Positions 1 through 7,587 of a stretch of DNA of 64,000 nt are shown piece by piece. Under the pieces are notes generated by a model. That model did not search any database and had not been told where the DNA came from. It was given only the letters and a program-made list of their open reading frames with translations. Source of the stretch: Micavibrio sp. (GTDB taxonomy: Bacteria; Pseudomonadota; Alphaproteobacteria; Micavibrionales; UBA2020); assembly GCA_028283745.1 (NCBI GenBank), contig JAPWJZ010000008.1:186001-250000 (forward strand). Reading direction: 5' to 3'. The translations under genes were made by a program, and so were the position numbers. Position 1 is the first letter of the stretch; every line of letters starts with the position of its first letter.

Positions 1-315
1 CAGGTAGGCACCTGCAGTGCCCGTTTGGTTTGCCTGGTGCGGCTGCTGCCAGGGCTTGCGGTATTTGCTGCCGTCGATGGGCGGCACTTTATCCGTCTGG
101 TGGTGCAGCCAGCCGTGCCATTCAGGCGGCACGGTTGATGCTTCGGGCGCGCCCACGTACATGACCCAGCGGCGCTCGCGCTTGGTGCCTTTGCGCGGCT
201 TGCCGCGGTAGTACTTGTTGCCCAGCGCGTCTTTGCCGACAAAGCTGCCACGGGTCAGCGTATGCAGGATCATCTGGACGTTGGTGAGGACACCGAATAT
301 GGAAAGTTTAGCCAT
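1..315 (-). CDS. NADH:ubiquinone oxidoreductase NDUFA12-family protein (3' end outside window)
   Basis: The reverse strand reads open from an ATG at 315 to the left edge, so only the first 105 codons are present. The translation starts MAKLSIFGVLTNVQMILHTL and contains G-x-D-x-x-GNKYYRGK and, further on, EAS-x-VPPEWHGWLHH, the signature of the 17.2-kDa complex I accessory subunit (NDUFA12 in mitochondria). In Alphaproteobacteria this small soluble protein associates with the peripheral arm of complex I. The VPPEWHGWLHH block is highly characteristic, so the family call is firm. The C-terminus cannot be judged. Confidence 0.9.
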   Translation of the reverse strand, partial: MAKLSIFGVLTNVQMILHTLTRGSFVGKDALGNKYYRGKPRKGTKRERRWVMYVGAPEASTVPPEWHGWLHHQTDKVPPIDGSKYRKPWQQPHQANQTGTAGAYL

Positions 316-523
316 GAGCCATCCTTTGAATTCTTTAGAGCCCCATAAATACGCCCAGTCGCTTGATAAGCGCAACTTTTTTCTGGTTTTTGCGGGGCCG
401 GATTCAATTATTGATTTCGCCCGTGCCGCTGTGCCACAGTCTGCGTCATTCCAAACCTTGCGGCGCTATGCACAGGCCTGCCGCAGTGTTGTTGTGTTTC
501 CTTTGAATTCAATTGGTTGACCT

Positions 524-3145
524 TTGCATATCGCCCGCTTTCATACGCTGAAAGATACCAGCGCCGCCGCTAGCGTGCCGGACCGCACCGCGCGGGACGA
601 AGACGGGCTTGAATTCAGCATCCCCAAAACCTGGGGGGAGGCTGCGGCGGAAGTTTTTATCAGTCGTGTTTTCTGTAAAACGTCGCTGCCCGCGCATACA
701 AGGCCTGTTGCCGAACCCGCTGTGCCGCAATGGCTCTGGCGGCACGAGGCGGATGATGACCGCCTGCAAACCCTGCCGACCGATATGCGCATGGTGTATG
801 AACGCGATGCAAAACAGGTTTTTATCCGCATCACTCACGGCCTTGCTTATCATGGCTGGAAGGCGGGCCTGTTTACCGCGGAAGAAGACGCGCGTGCTTT
901 CGTCGATGAACTCGGCTTCCTGCTGCTGCACCAGATCGCCGCGCCGGAATTGCCGCTGCTCGCGGCCGCCGGCCTTGATTGGGCCTATGGCCTGCCCGCA
1001 AGTTTTTTACCCGTTGCGCGTATCTTGCCGTTTTCAGATGAGCTGCTGGGCGGCAAAGTCACCACTGCCGCCGTCGCGGTTGCGCCGAACACGCCGCAAA
1101 AAAACATTCTGCGCCGCCTGCGCCTGCTGGCCGACAGCCAGTCGGTCGATGCGCCGGACCGCAAAACCGCCGTCACGCTGCCTGTTGAAAATATTGACAG
1201 CCCCGCCTTCATTCATCTGAAGCGCCAGGCGGATATTGACGTTGCCGCCCAGCAGATCGGCCGCAGCACATTGGATGCCGCGCTGCATTACGTGATGGAT
1301 TCCTGCGACCGCGAATCCGTTTTCGGCTTCGACCCCGCCTATAACGGCCGCCTGAAAATGGCGATGGGTGACGCGCGCCGCGCGGGCGTGACTGAATCCG
1401 CCCTTCGCATGGCGCTTAGCTATGCGCAGCAGGGCTATGAAGATATTGACCTGGCGCGGCTGGATGAAGACATGCCCGCGCCGCCGCTGCAAACCACGCT
1501 CTCGGTGCCGGATGATTTTATCGAGCGCGCATTGACAGGCCACGGCTTTTTGCTGAGCGATGCCGGCGAAGCCGCCAAACATTACCCTGCCGAGAAGCTC
1601 TGGAATGGCATTGCCGCCGCAGTCTGGGCATCCGGTGAACCCGCGCTTTTTTTCCGCGACAGTTCCGCAGCCGCCAGCCCCCTGCAGGATACGATTGCAG
1701 ATTTTTCGCCCAGCGGTGAGGGCGGGCTTGTCTTCCTGCCCGGCACAGCGGCGCCTGGCGCGACCGTGAACGTGCAAAAATTTACCGGCGGCGGCCATGT
1801 GCTGGATACGGAACGGCTGGTGCACAGCGTTAAAATTATCACGGCCGCGCTGGAGGCATCCTATGCCTTTGCCGATGTGCCGCCCGCAACGCTCAGCTAC
1901 CGCCCCGTCAACATTGGCGTGCTGGGCCTTTCCTCCGTCCTCATGGGCAGCGCACTGCCGTATGACAGCGACGCGGGCAGGGCGGTTGCAGGGCTTGTGA
2001 CCGCGCTTGTTTCCGGCGCGGCGCAGGAAGCTTCCGGCGAAATTGCGCAAAGTTCGGGTGCGTTCCCGCAATACCCGAAGTTTGAAAAATCATACCTGCA
2101 GGGACTGAAGGACAAAATGAGCGCGCTTGCGGGCACATCGTACATGCAAAAGGGCGTGACGCGCCGCCCCGTGCAGCTTAAATCCGGCCTGTCGCCCGAC
2201 CCGCATCTGGCGGATGCCGTGCGCGATGTCTGGGCGCGCGCCTATAACGCGGGCCGTGAAAAGGGCTTCCGCCACGCGCACCTGACCGCGCTTGGCGCTT
2301 CCGCCGATATGCAGTCGCTGCTGGCCTGTCCCGCGCGGGATATTGCGCCGCTACCCGCGCTGGTGCGCTTTGAAGGCCACTTTGAAAGCATGGAAAGCGG
2401 TCTGTATGGCAAAAAGCTGAACCCGCTGGTGCCGCGCGCGCTGTCAAAGCTCGGCTATAGCGCAGCTGAAATTGATGACATCAACTTTTACGCGGTCGGT
2501 CACGGCACGCTGCTGGGCGCGCCCGCCATCAACCATGCCAGCCTCAAGCAAAAAGGTTTCCATCAGGCCGCGCTGGATGCGCTGGAAGCCGCGCTGGGCA
2601 CCGCGCAGCATATTCGCTACGTCTTCAACAAATGGACGCTGGGCGATGATTTTTGCCAGCACATGCTGGGCTTCGCCGCCGAAGACCTTGACCGCGGCAC
2701 GTTTGACATGCTGCGCGCCCTCGGCTTTTCCGAAGACGACATCGATGATGCAAACCTTTACTGCTGCGGCGCCATGACACTGGAAGGCGCGCCGCATTTG
2801 CTGCCCGACAATATGCCTGTCTTCGACGGCCTTGCCCCCGCCGGCACCGGCGTGCGCCGCGTTTCCCCCGAAGCGCAGGTGAAAATGCAGGCAGCGGTTG
2901 AACCGTTCCTGTCCGGCTGCGCCTGCCACACCATTGAACTGTCGCACTACGCCGCCATTGAAGACGTGCAAAAACTTCTGCTGCTCGGCTGGGAGCTTGG
3001 CGTAAAGCGCCTGAAGCTTTACCGCGATGGCTGCTCCCTGCTGCACCCGCTGGCGCTCCCTGTAGAATCGCACGATGATGCGGCGGGTATGGATGCGGAA
3101 GAAGAACAGCCTTTCCCCAAAAGCCGCGCCGCAATCCGGTCGTAA
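524..3145 (+). CDS. Class II (B12-dependent) ribonucleotide reductase homologue lacking catalytic motifs, NrdJ-like
   Basis: The 873-residue product follows the alphaproteobacterial NrdJ scaffold through its length: a WAYGLPASF block near residue 155, SYAQQGYEDIDL, an ALPYDSDAGRAVAGL helix, FYAVGHGTLLGAPAIN, FNKWTLGDDF, and CCGAMTLEGAP at about 747-757, ending LYRDGCSLLHPL. The catalytic loops are missing. Where NrdJ has NPCSE (thiyl Cys and Glu) and the partner Cys, this protein reads SGEGGLVFLPGTAAPGATVN (about 397-416). The GSGTG phosphate loop, the first redox-Cys segment, the NNSVS substrate loop and the APTGTIG loop are deleted or replaced. The C-terminal TSCPD part of full NrdJ (usually about 1,200 residues) is also absent. 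The frame is intact, so it is not a decayed pseudogene. The start is a TTG immediately after an in-frame stop; no ATG lies nearby. Homology is confident; catalysis is unlikely and the role unknown. Confidence 0.82.
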   Translation: MHIARFHTLKDTSAAASVPDRTARDEDGLEFSIPKTWGEAAAEVFISRVFCKTSLPAHTRPVAEPAVPQWLWRHEADDDRLQTLPTDMRMVYERDAKQVFIRITHGLAYHGWKAGLFTAEEDARAFVDELGFLLLHQIAAPELPLLAAAGLDWAYGLPASFLPVARILPFSDELLGGKVTTAAVAVAPNTPQKNILRRLRLLADSQSVDAPDRKTAVTLPVENIDSPAFIHLKRQADIDVAAQQIGRSTLDAALHYVMDSCDRESVFGFDPAYNGRLKMAMGDARRAGVTESALRMALSYAQQGYEDIDLARLDEDMPAPPLQTTLSVPDDFIERALTGHGFLLSDAGEAAKHYPAEKLWNGIAAAVWASGEPALFFRDSSAAASPLQDTIADFSPSGEGGLVFLPGTAAPGATVNVQKFTGGGHVLDTERLVHSVKIITAALEASYAFADVPPATLSYRPVNIGVLGLSSVLMGSALPYDSDAGRAVAGLVTALVSGAAQEASGEIAQSSGAFPQYPKFEKSYLQGLKDKMSALAGTSYMQKGVTRRPVQLKSGLSPDPHLADAVRDVWARAYNAGREKGFRHAHLTALGASADMQSLLACPARDIAPLPALVRFEGHFESMESGLYGKKLNPLVPRALSKLGYSAAEIDDINFYAVGHGTLLGAPAINHASLKQKGFHQAALDALEAALGTAQHIRYVFNKWTLGDDFCQHMLGFAAEDLDRGTFDMLRALGFSEDDIDDANLYCCGAMTLEGAPHLLPDNMPVFDGLAPAGTGVRRVSPEAQVKMQAAVEPFLSGCACHTIELSHYAAIEDVQKLLLLGWELGVKRLKLYRDGCSLLHPLALPVESHDDAAGMDAEEEQPFPKSRAAIRS

Positions 3146-3239
3146 TTTTTGACCGCTGTTCACGCCGGTAAAGGCACGGCATTGCTTTGAAATTCATACA
3201 TTTCAAACTGGTTTTGAAACGCGCTGTTTGAGGGCGCAC

Positions 3240-3254
3240 TTAACAGGGCATTAA
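3240..3254. promoter_or_regulatory. Candidate CtrA binding site (TTAA-N7-TTAA)
   Basis: The sequence is TTAACAGGGCATTAA, a perfect match to the full CtrA recognition pattern known from Caulobacter and other Alphaproteobacteria. It lies in the intergenic region 63 bp upstream of the secreted Gly-rich protein gene. Binding is inferred from the motif alone. Confidence 0.5.
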
Positions 3255-3316
3255 GTTTCAGGGCGTAAACTTGTCTGTCAGGGCAGTGCTGTGTCTCAAA
3301 CAATGTCGAGGTTTCC

Positions 3317-3802
3317 ATGAACAAGGCGCGTCATTTCACCGCAATCGCACTCGCTGCCATGATGCTGACAGCATCCGCCGCTTACGCCGAGGCAACCGGC
3401 ACTGCGGCCACCCCGGCAACCGGCGCCACCGCTCGGGCGCAGGGCGGCGGCCAAGGCGGCGGTCAGGGCGGCAGCCCGCGCGGCGGCGCAGATTCCGCCG
3501 ATCACCAAAAAGAAGAACAGATGGAGCTGAAAGACCGTAAGGCAGAAATTGACCTGCACATCAGCGACCGTATTGCCGAATTGCAAAAAGCCAAGTCCTG
3601 CGTGGATGCGGCCGCCACCATGGAAGCCTTGCATGCCTGCGGGCCTGAAGGTGGCCACGGCCCCGGCGGTGGTCATGGCCCGGGCGGTCCCGGTGGTGGT
3701 CAGGAGGGCCAGCAGGGTCATCAACAGGGCGGCGGCGGTGGCTGGCACCGTAATCAGGGCGGCGCAACCGGCAGCACCACAACGGCAACGCCCGCGCAAT
3801 AA
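3317..3802 (+). CDS. Secreted Gly/His/Gln-rich protein of unknown function
   Basis: The 161-residue product begins with a clear Sec signal peptide (MNKARHFTAIALAAMMLTAS, cleavage probably after AYA near residue 24). A low-complexity Gly/Gln stretch follows, then a charged, probably helical middle (QKEEQMELKDRKAEIDLHIS) with two cysteines at about 95 and 109. The tail is rich in Gly, His, Pro and Gln, with three GGxGPGG-like repeats and a HQQGGGGGWH segment. The product should be periplasmic or extracellular; the His/Gly tail could bind metal, but that is speculation. I do not recognise a family. A perfect CtrA-type box precedes it, so cell-cycle control is possible. Confidence 0.7.
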   Translation: MNKARHFTAIALAAMMLTASAAYAEATGTAATPATGATARAQGGGQGGGQGGSPRGGADSADHQKEEQMELKDRKAEIDLHISDRIAELQKAKSCVDAAATMEALHACGPEGGHGPGGGHGPGGPGGGQEGQQGHQQGGGGGWHRNQGGATGSTTTATPAQ

Positions 3803-3845
3803 ATTCTGCACAGCCTATGACGTTTAAATAAAGCGGGCGGATGCT

Positions 3846-4712
3846 TTAGACTGTTGTCGCCGGTTTCGGCTTGAAGCGCACGGGTTTCAGCAGCTTTGTG
3901 TGGGCAACACCGGCGTGGAAGGCGTTGGCGTTTTTAAGGCTGGCGGCTTCCAGCATGTCAAGAATAGTCCTGTCGCCGCCGCGCTTGGAAAAATCTGCCC
4001 GCGCAATATCAATCGCTTTTTCGCCGTCGTTGTTCTTCAACTCGAAATTCGCATCCGCCGCAAGGAAGGCGGTGACGATGGCCTTGTTACCCAGCAGCGT
4101 TGCCTTCATCAATCCGGTCATGCCGTTGCTGTCGGCAAGGTCCATGCCCGCGGCGGCCGGGTCCGTCAGCATAATTTTCACGATATTGGCGCGGTTGGTT
4201 TCGGTTGCCTGCATCAGCGGGGTTTGCTCGCCCTGCCCGCGAATAGTCAGGTCGGCCTTCTTTTCCATCAGCGCTTCGATGACTTCGGGGAAGCCGTTGC
4301 GCGCAGCCCAAAGGGCAGGGGTATTGCCGTGCATGTCCTGGCCATCCAGCGGCGCGCCGCTTTTTACCAGGCGCACGGCAATCGCGGCCTCGCCCGCTTC
4401 GCGCAGCAGCACGTGCAGGGCGGTCTGTTTGAAGCTGTTGACGGGTGACAGGTCGGGCTTTTGCAGCAAAATAAAGTCAGCGGCGGCGGTGTGGCCTTCG
4501 CGAACGGCGATGATAAGGGCGGTATCGCCGGTATTCGGCGCGCGCGCATCAATGTTGGCGCCGTCCTTCAGCGCCGCCTGCATATCGGGAATTTTGTTGA
4601 ACTCCGCCGCCCGCAGCAGGGTCTGGTCGGCGTTCTCGCGGTTGTCATTCACGCCGGGCTGCACGGTGGCAGCGCCGCTGGCAAATTTGTTGAAGAGGTC
4701 TTTTAAGCCCAA
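3846..4712 (-). CDS. Ankyrin-repeat protein with C-terminal KPVRFKPK tail
   Basis: The 288-residue product has no signal peptide. It carries about six ankyrin repeats from residue 30 to 250, with repeat cores such as GDTALIIAVREGHTAAADFI, HGNTPALWAARNGFPEVIEA and GMTGLMKATLLGNKAIVTAF. Ankyrin repeats are protein-binding scaffolds; the partner is unknown. The last residues, KLLKPVRFKPKPATTV, match the tails of five other proteins in this window (genes ending at 6463, 26951, 34530, 56803 and 57383). It stands alone, convergent with the upstream secreted-protein gene. A CtrA-type box lies 174 bp upstream of its start but nearer the divergent small gene. Confidence 0.85.
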   Translation of the reverse strand: MGLKDLFNKFASGAATVQPGVNDNRENADQTLLRAAEFNKIPDMQAALKDGANIDARAPNTGDTALIIAVREGHTAAADFILLQKPDLSPVNSFKQTALHVLLREAGEAAIAVRLVKSGAPLDGQDMHGNTPALWAARNGFPEVIEALMEKKADLTIRGQGEQTPLMQATETNRANIVKIMLTDPAAAGMDLADSNGMTGLMKATLLGNKAIVTAFLAADANFELKNNDGEKAIDIARADFSKRGGDRTILDMLEAASLKNANAFHAGVAHTKLLKPVRFKPKPATTV

Positions 4713-4784
4713 ACGTCAGCGTCCTTATACCCGTTATCCATTTGGCTTGATTCTACCGCAAAGCGGATAAGATATTATGAATTC

Positions 4785-4800
4785 CGTATCGTTAAATACG
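4785..4800. promoter_or_regulatory. Inverted repeat in an AT-rich divergent intergenic region
   Basis: CGTAT-CGTTAA-ATACG is a 5-bp perfect inverted repeat, followed at once by ATATAATATG, which resembles a -10 element. It lies between the ankyrin gene on - and the small gene at 4985 on +, so it may be an operator or part of a promoter. The repeat is short and could arise by chance. Confidence 0.25.
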
Positions 4801-4885
4801 ATATAATATGCAAATCATCTTTATTATGCAGAGAATGTAAAATAACCTTTTATTCTAATCGCTTAGTCTGTTGAAGGCAGCAGAG

Positions 4886-4900
4886 TTAACAATGCCTTAA
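4886..4900. promoter_or_regulatory. Candidate CtrA binding site (TTAA-N7-TTAACCAT)
   Basis: TTAACAATGCCTTAA is a perfect TTAA-N7-TTAA match, and its second half continues as TTAACCAT, the other form of the CtrA motif. It is 85 bp upstream of the small gene at 4985 and within the divergent spacer to the ankyrin gene. It is the second such site in 1.7 kb. Confidence 0.5.
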
Positions 4901-4984
4901 CCATTAAGCGGCATACTAAGATCATTGCCAGAATATGGCATTAATAATCTTAACGCCGTTATGATTGCGGCAGGCCGGAGGAAC

Positions 4985-5167
4985 ATGATGGGCAGGAATG
5001 TAGTGGACGCTTTCCCCGAATCCGAAGCCTGGGCCGCCAGCATGCCCGATTTGAAGGCGGGCTTTGCCGCCTCATCCGTCCGGAAAGCGGCAAGTGTGGA
5101 GCCGGCCGCCGGCCCCGCCGATGTCGAATATAAAAAGTTCGCCAGCCTCGATCTCAGCAATATGTAA
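4985..5167 (+). CDS. Small hypothetical protein (60 aa)
   Basis: The product is a short, Ala/Ser-rich polypeptide with no signal peptide or membrane segment; it starts MMGRNVVDAFPESEAWAASM and ends KKFASLDLSNM. The start is chosen because GGAGGA at 4977-4982 lies just ahead of two adjacent ATGs (4985 and 4988; the second is better spaced). An upstream in-frame ATG at 4925 has no ribosome site. A CtrA-type box lies 85 bp upstream. No family recognised; the ribosome site and regulatory context support a real gene. Confidence 0.5.
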   Translation: MMGRNVVDAFPESEAWAASMPDLKAGFAASSVRKAASVEPAAGPADVEYKKFASLDLSNM

Positions 5168-5247
5168 GGATGTAAGACCTCATTCGAAGATTCCGGCATT
5201 GCGCCGTGCATCCCGCTCCTTTAGTTTTACCGCTAAAGGAGCTTTTC

Positions 5248-5712
5248 ATGTCCGCAGAAATTCAAAACCGCCTGACCGCGCTTGGCATCACCCTGCCGCA
5301 ACTGGCGGCGCCGCTTGCCAACTATGTGCCCTTCACCATTTCCGGCAATACGCTGTACATCTCCGGCCAGCTGCCGTCAAAAGACGGGCAGGTGATGAAG
5401 GGGCTTCTGGGCGACAATACGTCGGTCGAGCAGGGGCAGGAAGCAGCCAGGCTTTGCGCCATCAACATCATCGCGCAGGCCAGTGCCGCGCTGGGCGGTG
5501 ACCTTGGCCGCGTGGTGCGCTGTTTGCGCCTTGGCGGTTTCGTTGCTTCCACGCAAAGCTTCTTCGACCAGCCGAAAGTCATCAACGGCGCGTCCGACCT
5601 TATCGTCGCTGTCTTTGCAGATGCCGGTAAACACGCCCGCGCCGCCGTCGGCGTTTCCGCCCTCCCCCTCGGCGCGGCTGTGGAAGTCGATGCGATTTTC
5701 GAGATCAAGTAA
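5248..5712 (+). CDS. RidA/YjgF family protein
   Basis: The 154-residue product is a RidA-like (YjgF/YER057c/UK114) protein, a family that hydrolyses reactive enamine/imine intermediates released by PLP enzymes. Family features include the N-terminal YVPFTISGNTLYISGQLP segment, GQEAARLCAINIIAQ, and RVVRCLRLGGFV. Its length and the RLGGFV segment resemble the longer Alphaproteobacterial subgroup, and the classic C-terminal IEAIA is replaced by VEVDAIFEIK. The start is the ATG after AAAGGA at 5235-5240; an in-frame ATG at 5206 is less likely. pyrF follows 25 bp later, probably cotranscribed. Confidence 0.88.
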   Translation: MSAEIQNRLTALGITLPQLAAPLANYVPFTISGNTLYISGQLPSKDGQVMKGLLGDNTSVEQGQEAARLCAINIIAQASAALGGDLGRVVRCLRLGGFVASTQSFFDQPKVINGASDLIVAVFADAGKHARAAVGVSALPLGAAVEVDAIFEIK

Positions 5713-5737
5713 CGCTGAAATATAGCAGGAGGCCGCC

Positions 5738-6448
5738 ATGACCGAAGTTTTTTGCGCCATTGATGCTTCGGATATGGCGGCGGCGACCGCACTGGTGAAG
5801 CAGCTGGCGGGCACGCCCGTTGGCATTAAAGTGGGGCTGGAGCTGTTTACGGCGGAAGGCCCGGCTTGCGTTGCTGCCGTGCGCGCCGCTGCCGGTCCTT
5901 CGGCCAAAATTTTTCTCGACCTCAAGTTACATGACATTCCGAATACGGTTGCAGGTGCCATTAAGGCCGCCGTGCGCCACGGGCCGGATTTCATTACCAT
6001 CCACACTGCCGGCGGCAAGGAAATGATGCGCGCGGCTGTCGCGGCAGCGACGGAAGCTGCCGCAGCGCTTGGCAAGCCCGCGCCCGCCATTCTGGGCGTG
6101 ACGGTGCTGACGCATCTTGATAACCAGGACCTTGCCGATGTCGGGCAGCACGCGGTTGCCGCCGAGCAGGTTTTGCGCCTTGCGAAACTGGCGGAAGACT
6201 CCGGCCTGCAGGGTATAGTTTGCTCCCCGCAGGAAATTACCGTGCTGCGCGCGGCGTTGAAAAAAGAAACCCTGCTGGTGGTGCCGGGCATTCGCCCTGC
6301 GGGCGCAGCGGCGGGCGACCAGAAACGCATCATGACACCGGCGGAAGCGAGCAAGCTTGGCGCAAATTACCTTGTCATCGGCCGCCCCATTACGCAGGCC
6401 ACCAACCCCGCGCAGGCCGCGCAGGATATTTTGCAATCCATGAACTAA
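5738..6448 (+). CDS. pyrF: Orotidine 5'-phosphate decarboxylase
   Basis: The enzyme converts OMP to UMP, the last step of de novo UMP synthesis. The 236-residue length is typical. The catalytic Lys/Asp array appears as IFLDLKLHDIPNTV (around 63-76), the substrate loop as FITIHTAGGKEMM, and the C-terminal phosphate site as VVPGIRP and YLVIGRPIT. It has a ribosome site (GCAGGAGG at 5727-5734) and follows ridA closely. Nothing is unusual in the active-site motifs. Confidence 0.97.
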   Translation: MTEVFCAIDASDMAAATALVKQLAGTPVGIKVGLELFTAEGPACVAAVRAAAGPSAKIFLDLKLHDIPNTVAGAIKAAVRHGPDFITIHTAGGKEMMRAAVAAATEAAAALGKPAPAILGVTVLTHLDNQDLADVGQHAVAAEQVLRLAKLAEDSGLQGIVCSPQEITVLRAALKKETLLVVPGIRPAGAAAGDQKRIMTPAEASKLGANYLVIGRPITQATNPAQAAQDILQSMN

Positions 6449-6462
6449 TCAGGGCGGATTAA

Positions 6463-7098
6463 TCAAGGCTTCGGCTTGAAACGCGGGGTCTTGAGGGGTT
6501 TTAGCGGTTTTTGCAGCGTGGTTGCCGCCTTCAATGCCTTTGGGCTGGTGGCGGGGGAATATTTTTCAAGGTAGGGTGTTATCAGCAATATCATGTCGGA
6601 ATCGCTGGTGTCATAGGCGGATTCCAGCGCCGTCTGGCTTTGTGCGCCTTCAATGCGCGCGTCTGCGCCCGCCAGCAGCAGCATTTTTGCAAGGGCCAGA
6701 CGTTCGTTGCGCTTATCCAGCAGCGTCGCCAGAATAAGCGGCGTGTCGCGGTTATCGTTCTGGGCGTTTACGTCGGCCCCGTGGTTGATAAGCACTTCGG
6801 CAACTTTCGGGTGGCCGTTGGCGGCGGCCCACAGCAGCGGCGACCAGTTGTGGATGTCGCGGTCGTTCACGGGCGCGTCTTTTTTAACCAGCGCGGCCGC
6901 AACATCGGCAAAGCCGCGGCGGGCGGCCCAAGCAAGGCAGCTGTTGCCGTGAATATCGCGGGTGTTGACGTCGGCGCCCTGCGCAATCAGCCACAGCGCC
7001 TTGTCAGCGGTGCCATTTTTGGAATCCATCAATTCCTGCAGCAGCGCCTGGCCGCGCATGAAATTTTCATTCGGTCGGTTGAAGGCGGAACGGGTCAA
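6463..7098 (-). CDS. Ankyrin-repeat protein with C-terminal KTPRFKPKP tail
   Basis: The 211-residue product contains four to five ankyrin repeats between residues 30 and 170 (GNSCLAWAARRGFADVAAAL, WSPLLWAAANGHPKVAEVLI, DTPLILATLLDKRNERLALA). It has no signal peptide. The C-terminus, QKPLKPLKTPRFKPKP, matches the tail motif shared by six genes here. The start ATG overlaps the stop of the upstream ankyrin gene (7095-7376) by 4 bp (ATGA), implying translational coupling. Together the two genes look like one ankyrin protein split in two, or a coupled pair. Confidence 0.82.
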   Translation of the reverse strand: MTRSAFNRPNENFMRGQALLQELMDSKNGTADKALWLIAQGADVNTRDIHGNSCLAWAARRGFADVAAALVKKDAPVNDRDIHNWSPLLWAAANGHPKVAEVLINHGADVNAQNDNRDTPLILATLLDKRNERLALAKMLLLAGADARIEGAQSQTALESAYDTSDSDMILLITPYLEKYSPATSPKALKAATTLQKPLKPLKTPRFKPKP

Positions 7099-7376
7099 AA
7101 CATTTCTTCTTCGCGCGCTTCATGCCCGCGCTGGATGATGGCATCCGCCAGGTCATCGTGGCCTTTTGTCACCGCCCACATAAGCGCGGTAAAGCCGTTA
7201 TGGTCCCGCACATCCGTCAGCGCGCCGCATTCAATCAGGCCGAGGGCTTTTTTGAAATCCGGCATGTCCTTGCATGATTCGCGCAGCAGCAGCACGCCCA
7301 TGTCTTCCGGTGACATCGGGGCGTTGAAGGAAACATTGTTGAACTGCGCTTTGCCGGCCATAGGCTTTATAACCAT
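7095..7376 (-). CDS. Short ankyrin-type protein coupled to the next gene
   Basis: The 93-residue product has one clear ankyrin repeat, GFTALMWAVTKGHDDLADAI, after a region (PDFKKALGLIECGALTDVRD) that looks like a degenerate one. It ends REEEMF and lacks the shared C-terminal tail. Its stop overlaps the start of the downstream ankyrin gene, so it may supply the N-terminal part of a two-chain protein or be a separate partner. The start ATG at 7376 opens MVIKPMAGKAQFNNVSFNAP. Sequencing error is a possible alternative explanation for the split. Confidence 0.65.
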   Translation of the reverse strand: MVIKPMAGKAQFNNVSFNAPMSPEDMGVLLLRESCKDMPDFKKALGLIECGALTDVRDHNGFTALMWAVTKGHDDLADAIIQRGHEAREEEMF

Positions 7377-7587
7377 CCGTTATTGAAGGACGCGTTCAGT
7401 ATCTGTTCAGCGTGGTGGAGATTTATTTTTACGCCGGCATTGCCGTTATGTCAACGTGAGGGCTGTGGTTATGAAAATAAAAACCACTATTTTAATGTCG
7501 TAAAACCGGCGCTTGTGTTAAAAATTGCCCTTCTAAAAGAAGCTGGCTTTTAACGCCGCCGGCCAAATTTAAAGGGTTTTGCGAACC

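Noticed and set aside
4925..4984. Upstream ATG extension of the 60-aa gene
   Set aside because: It lacks a ribosome site, while GGAGGA stands immediately before the ATGs at 4985/4988.
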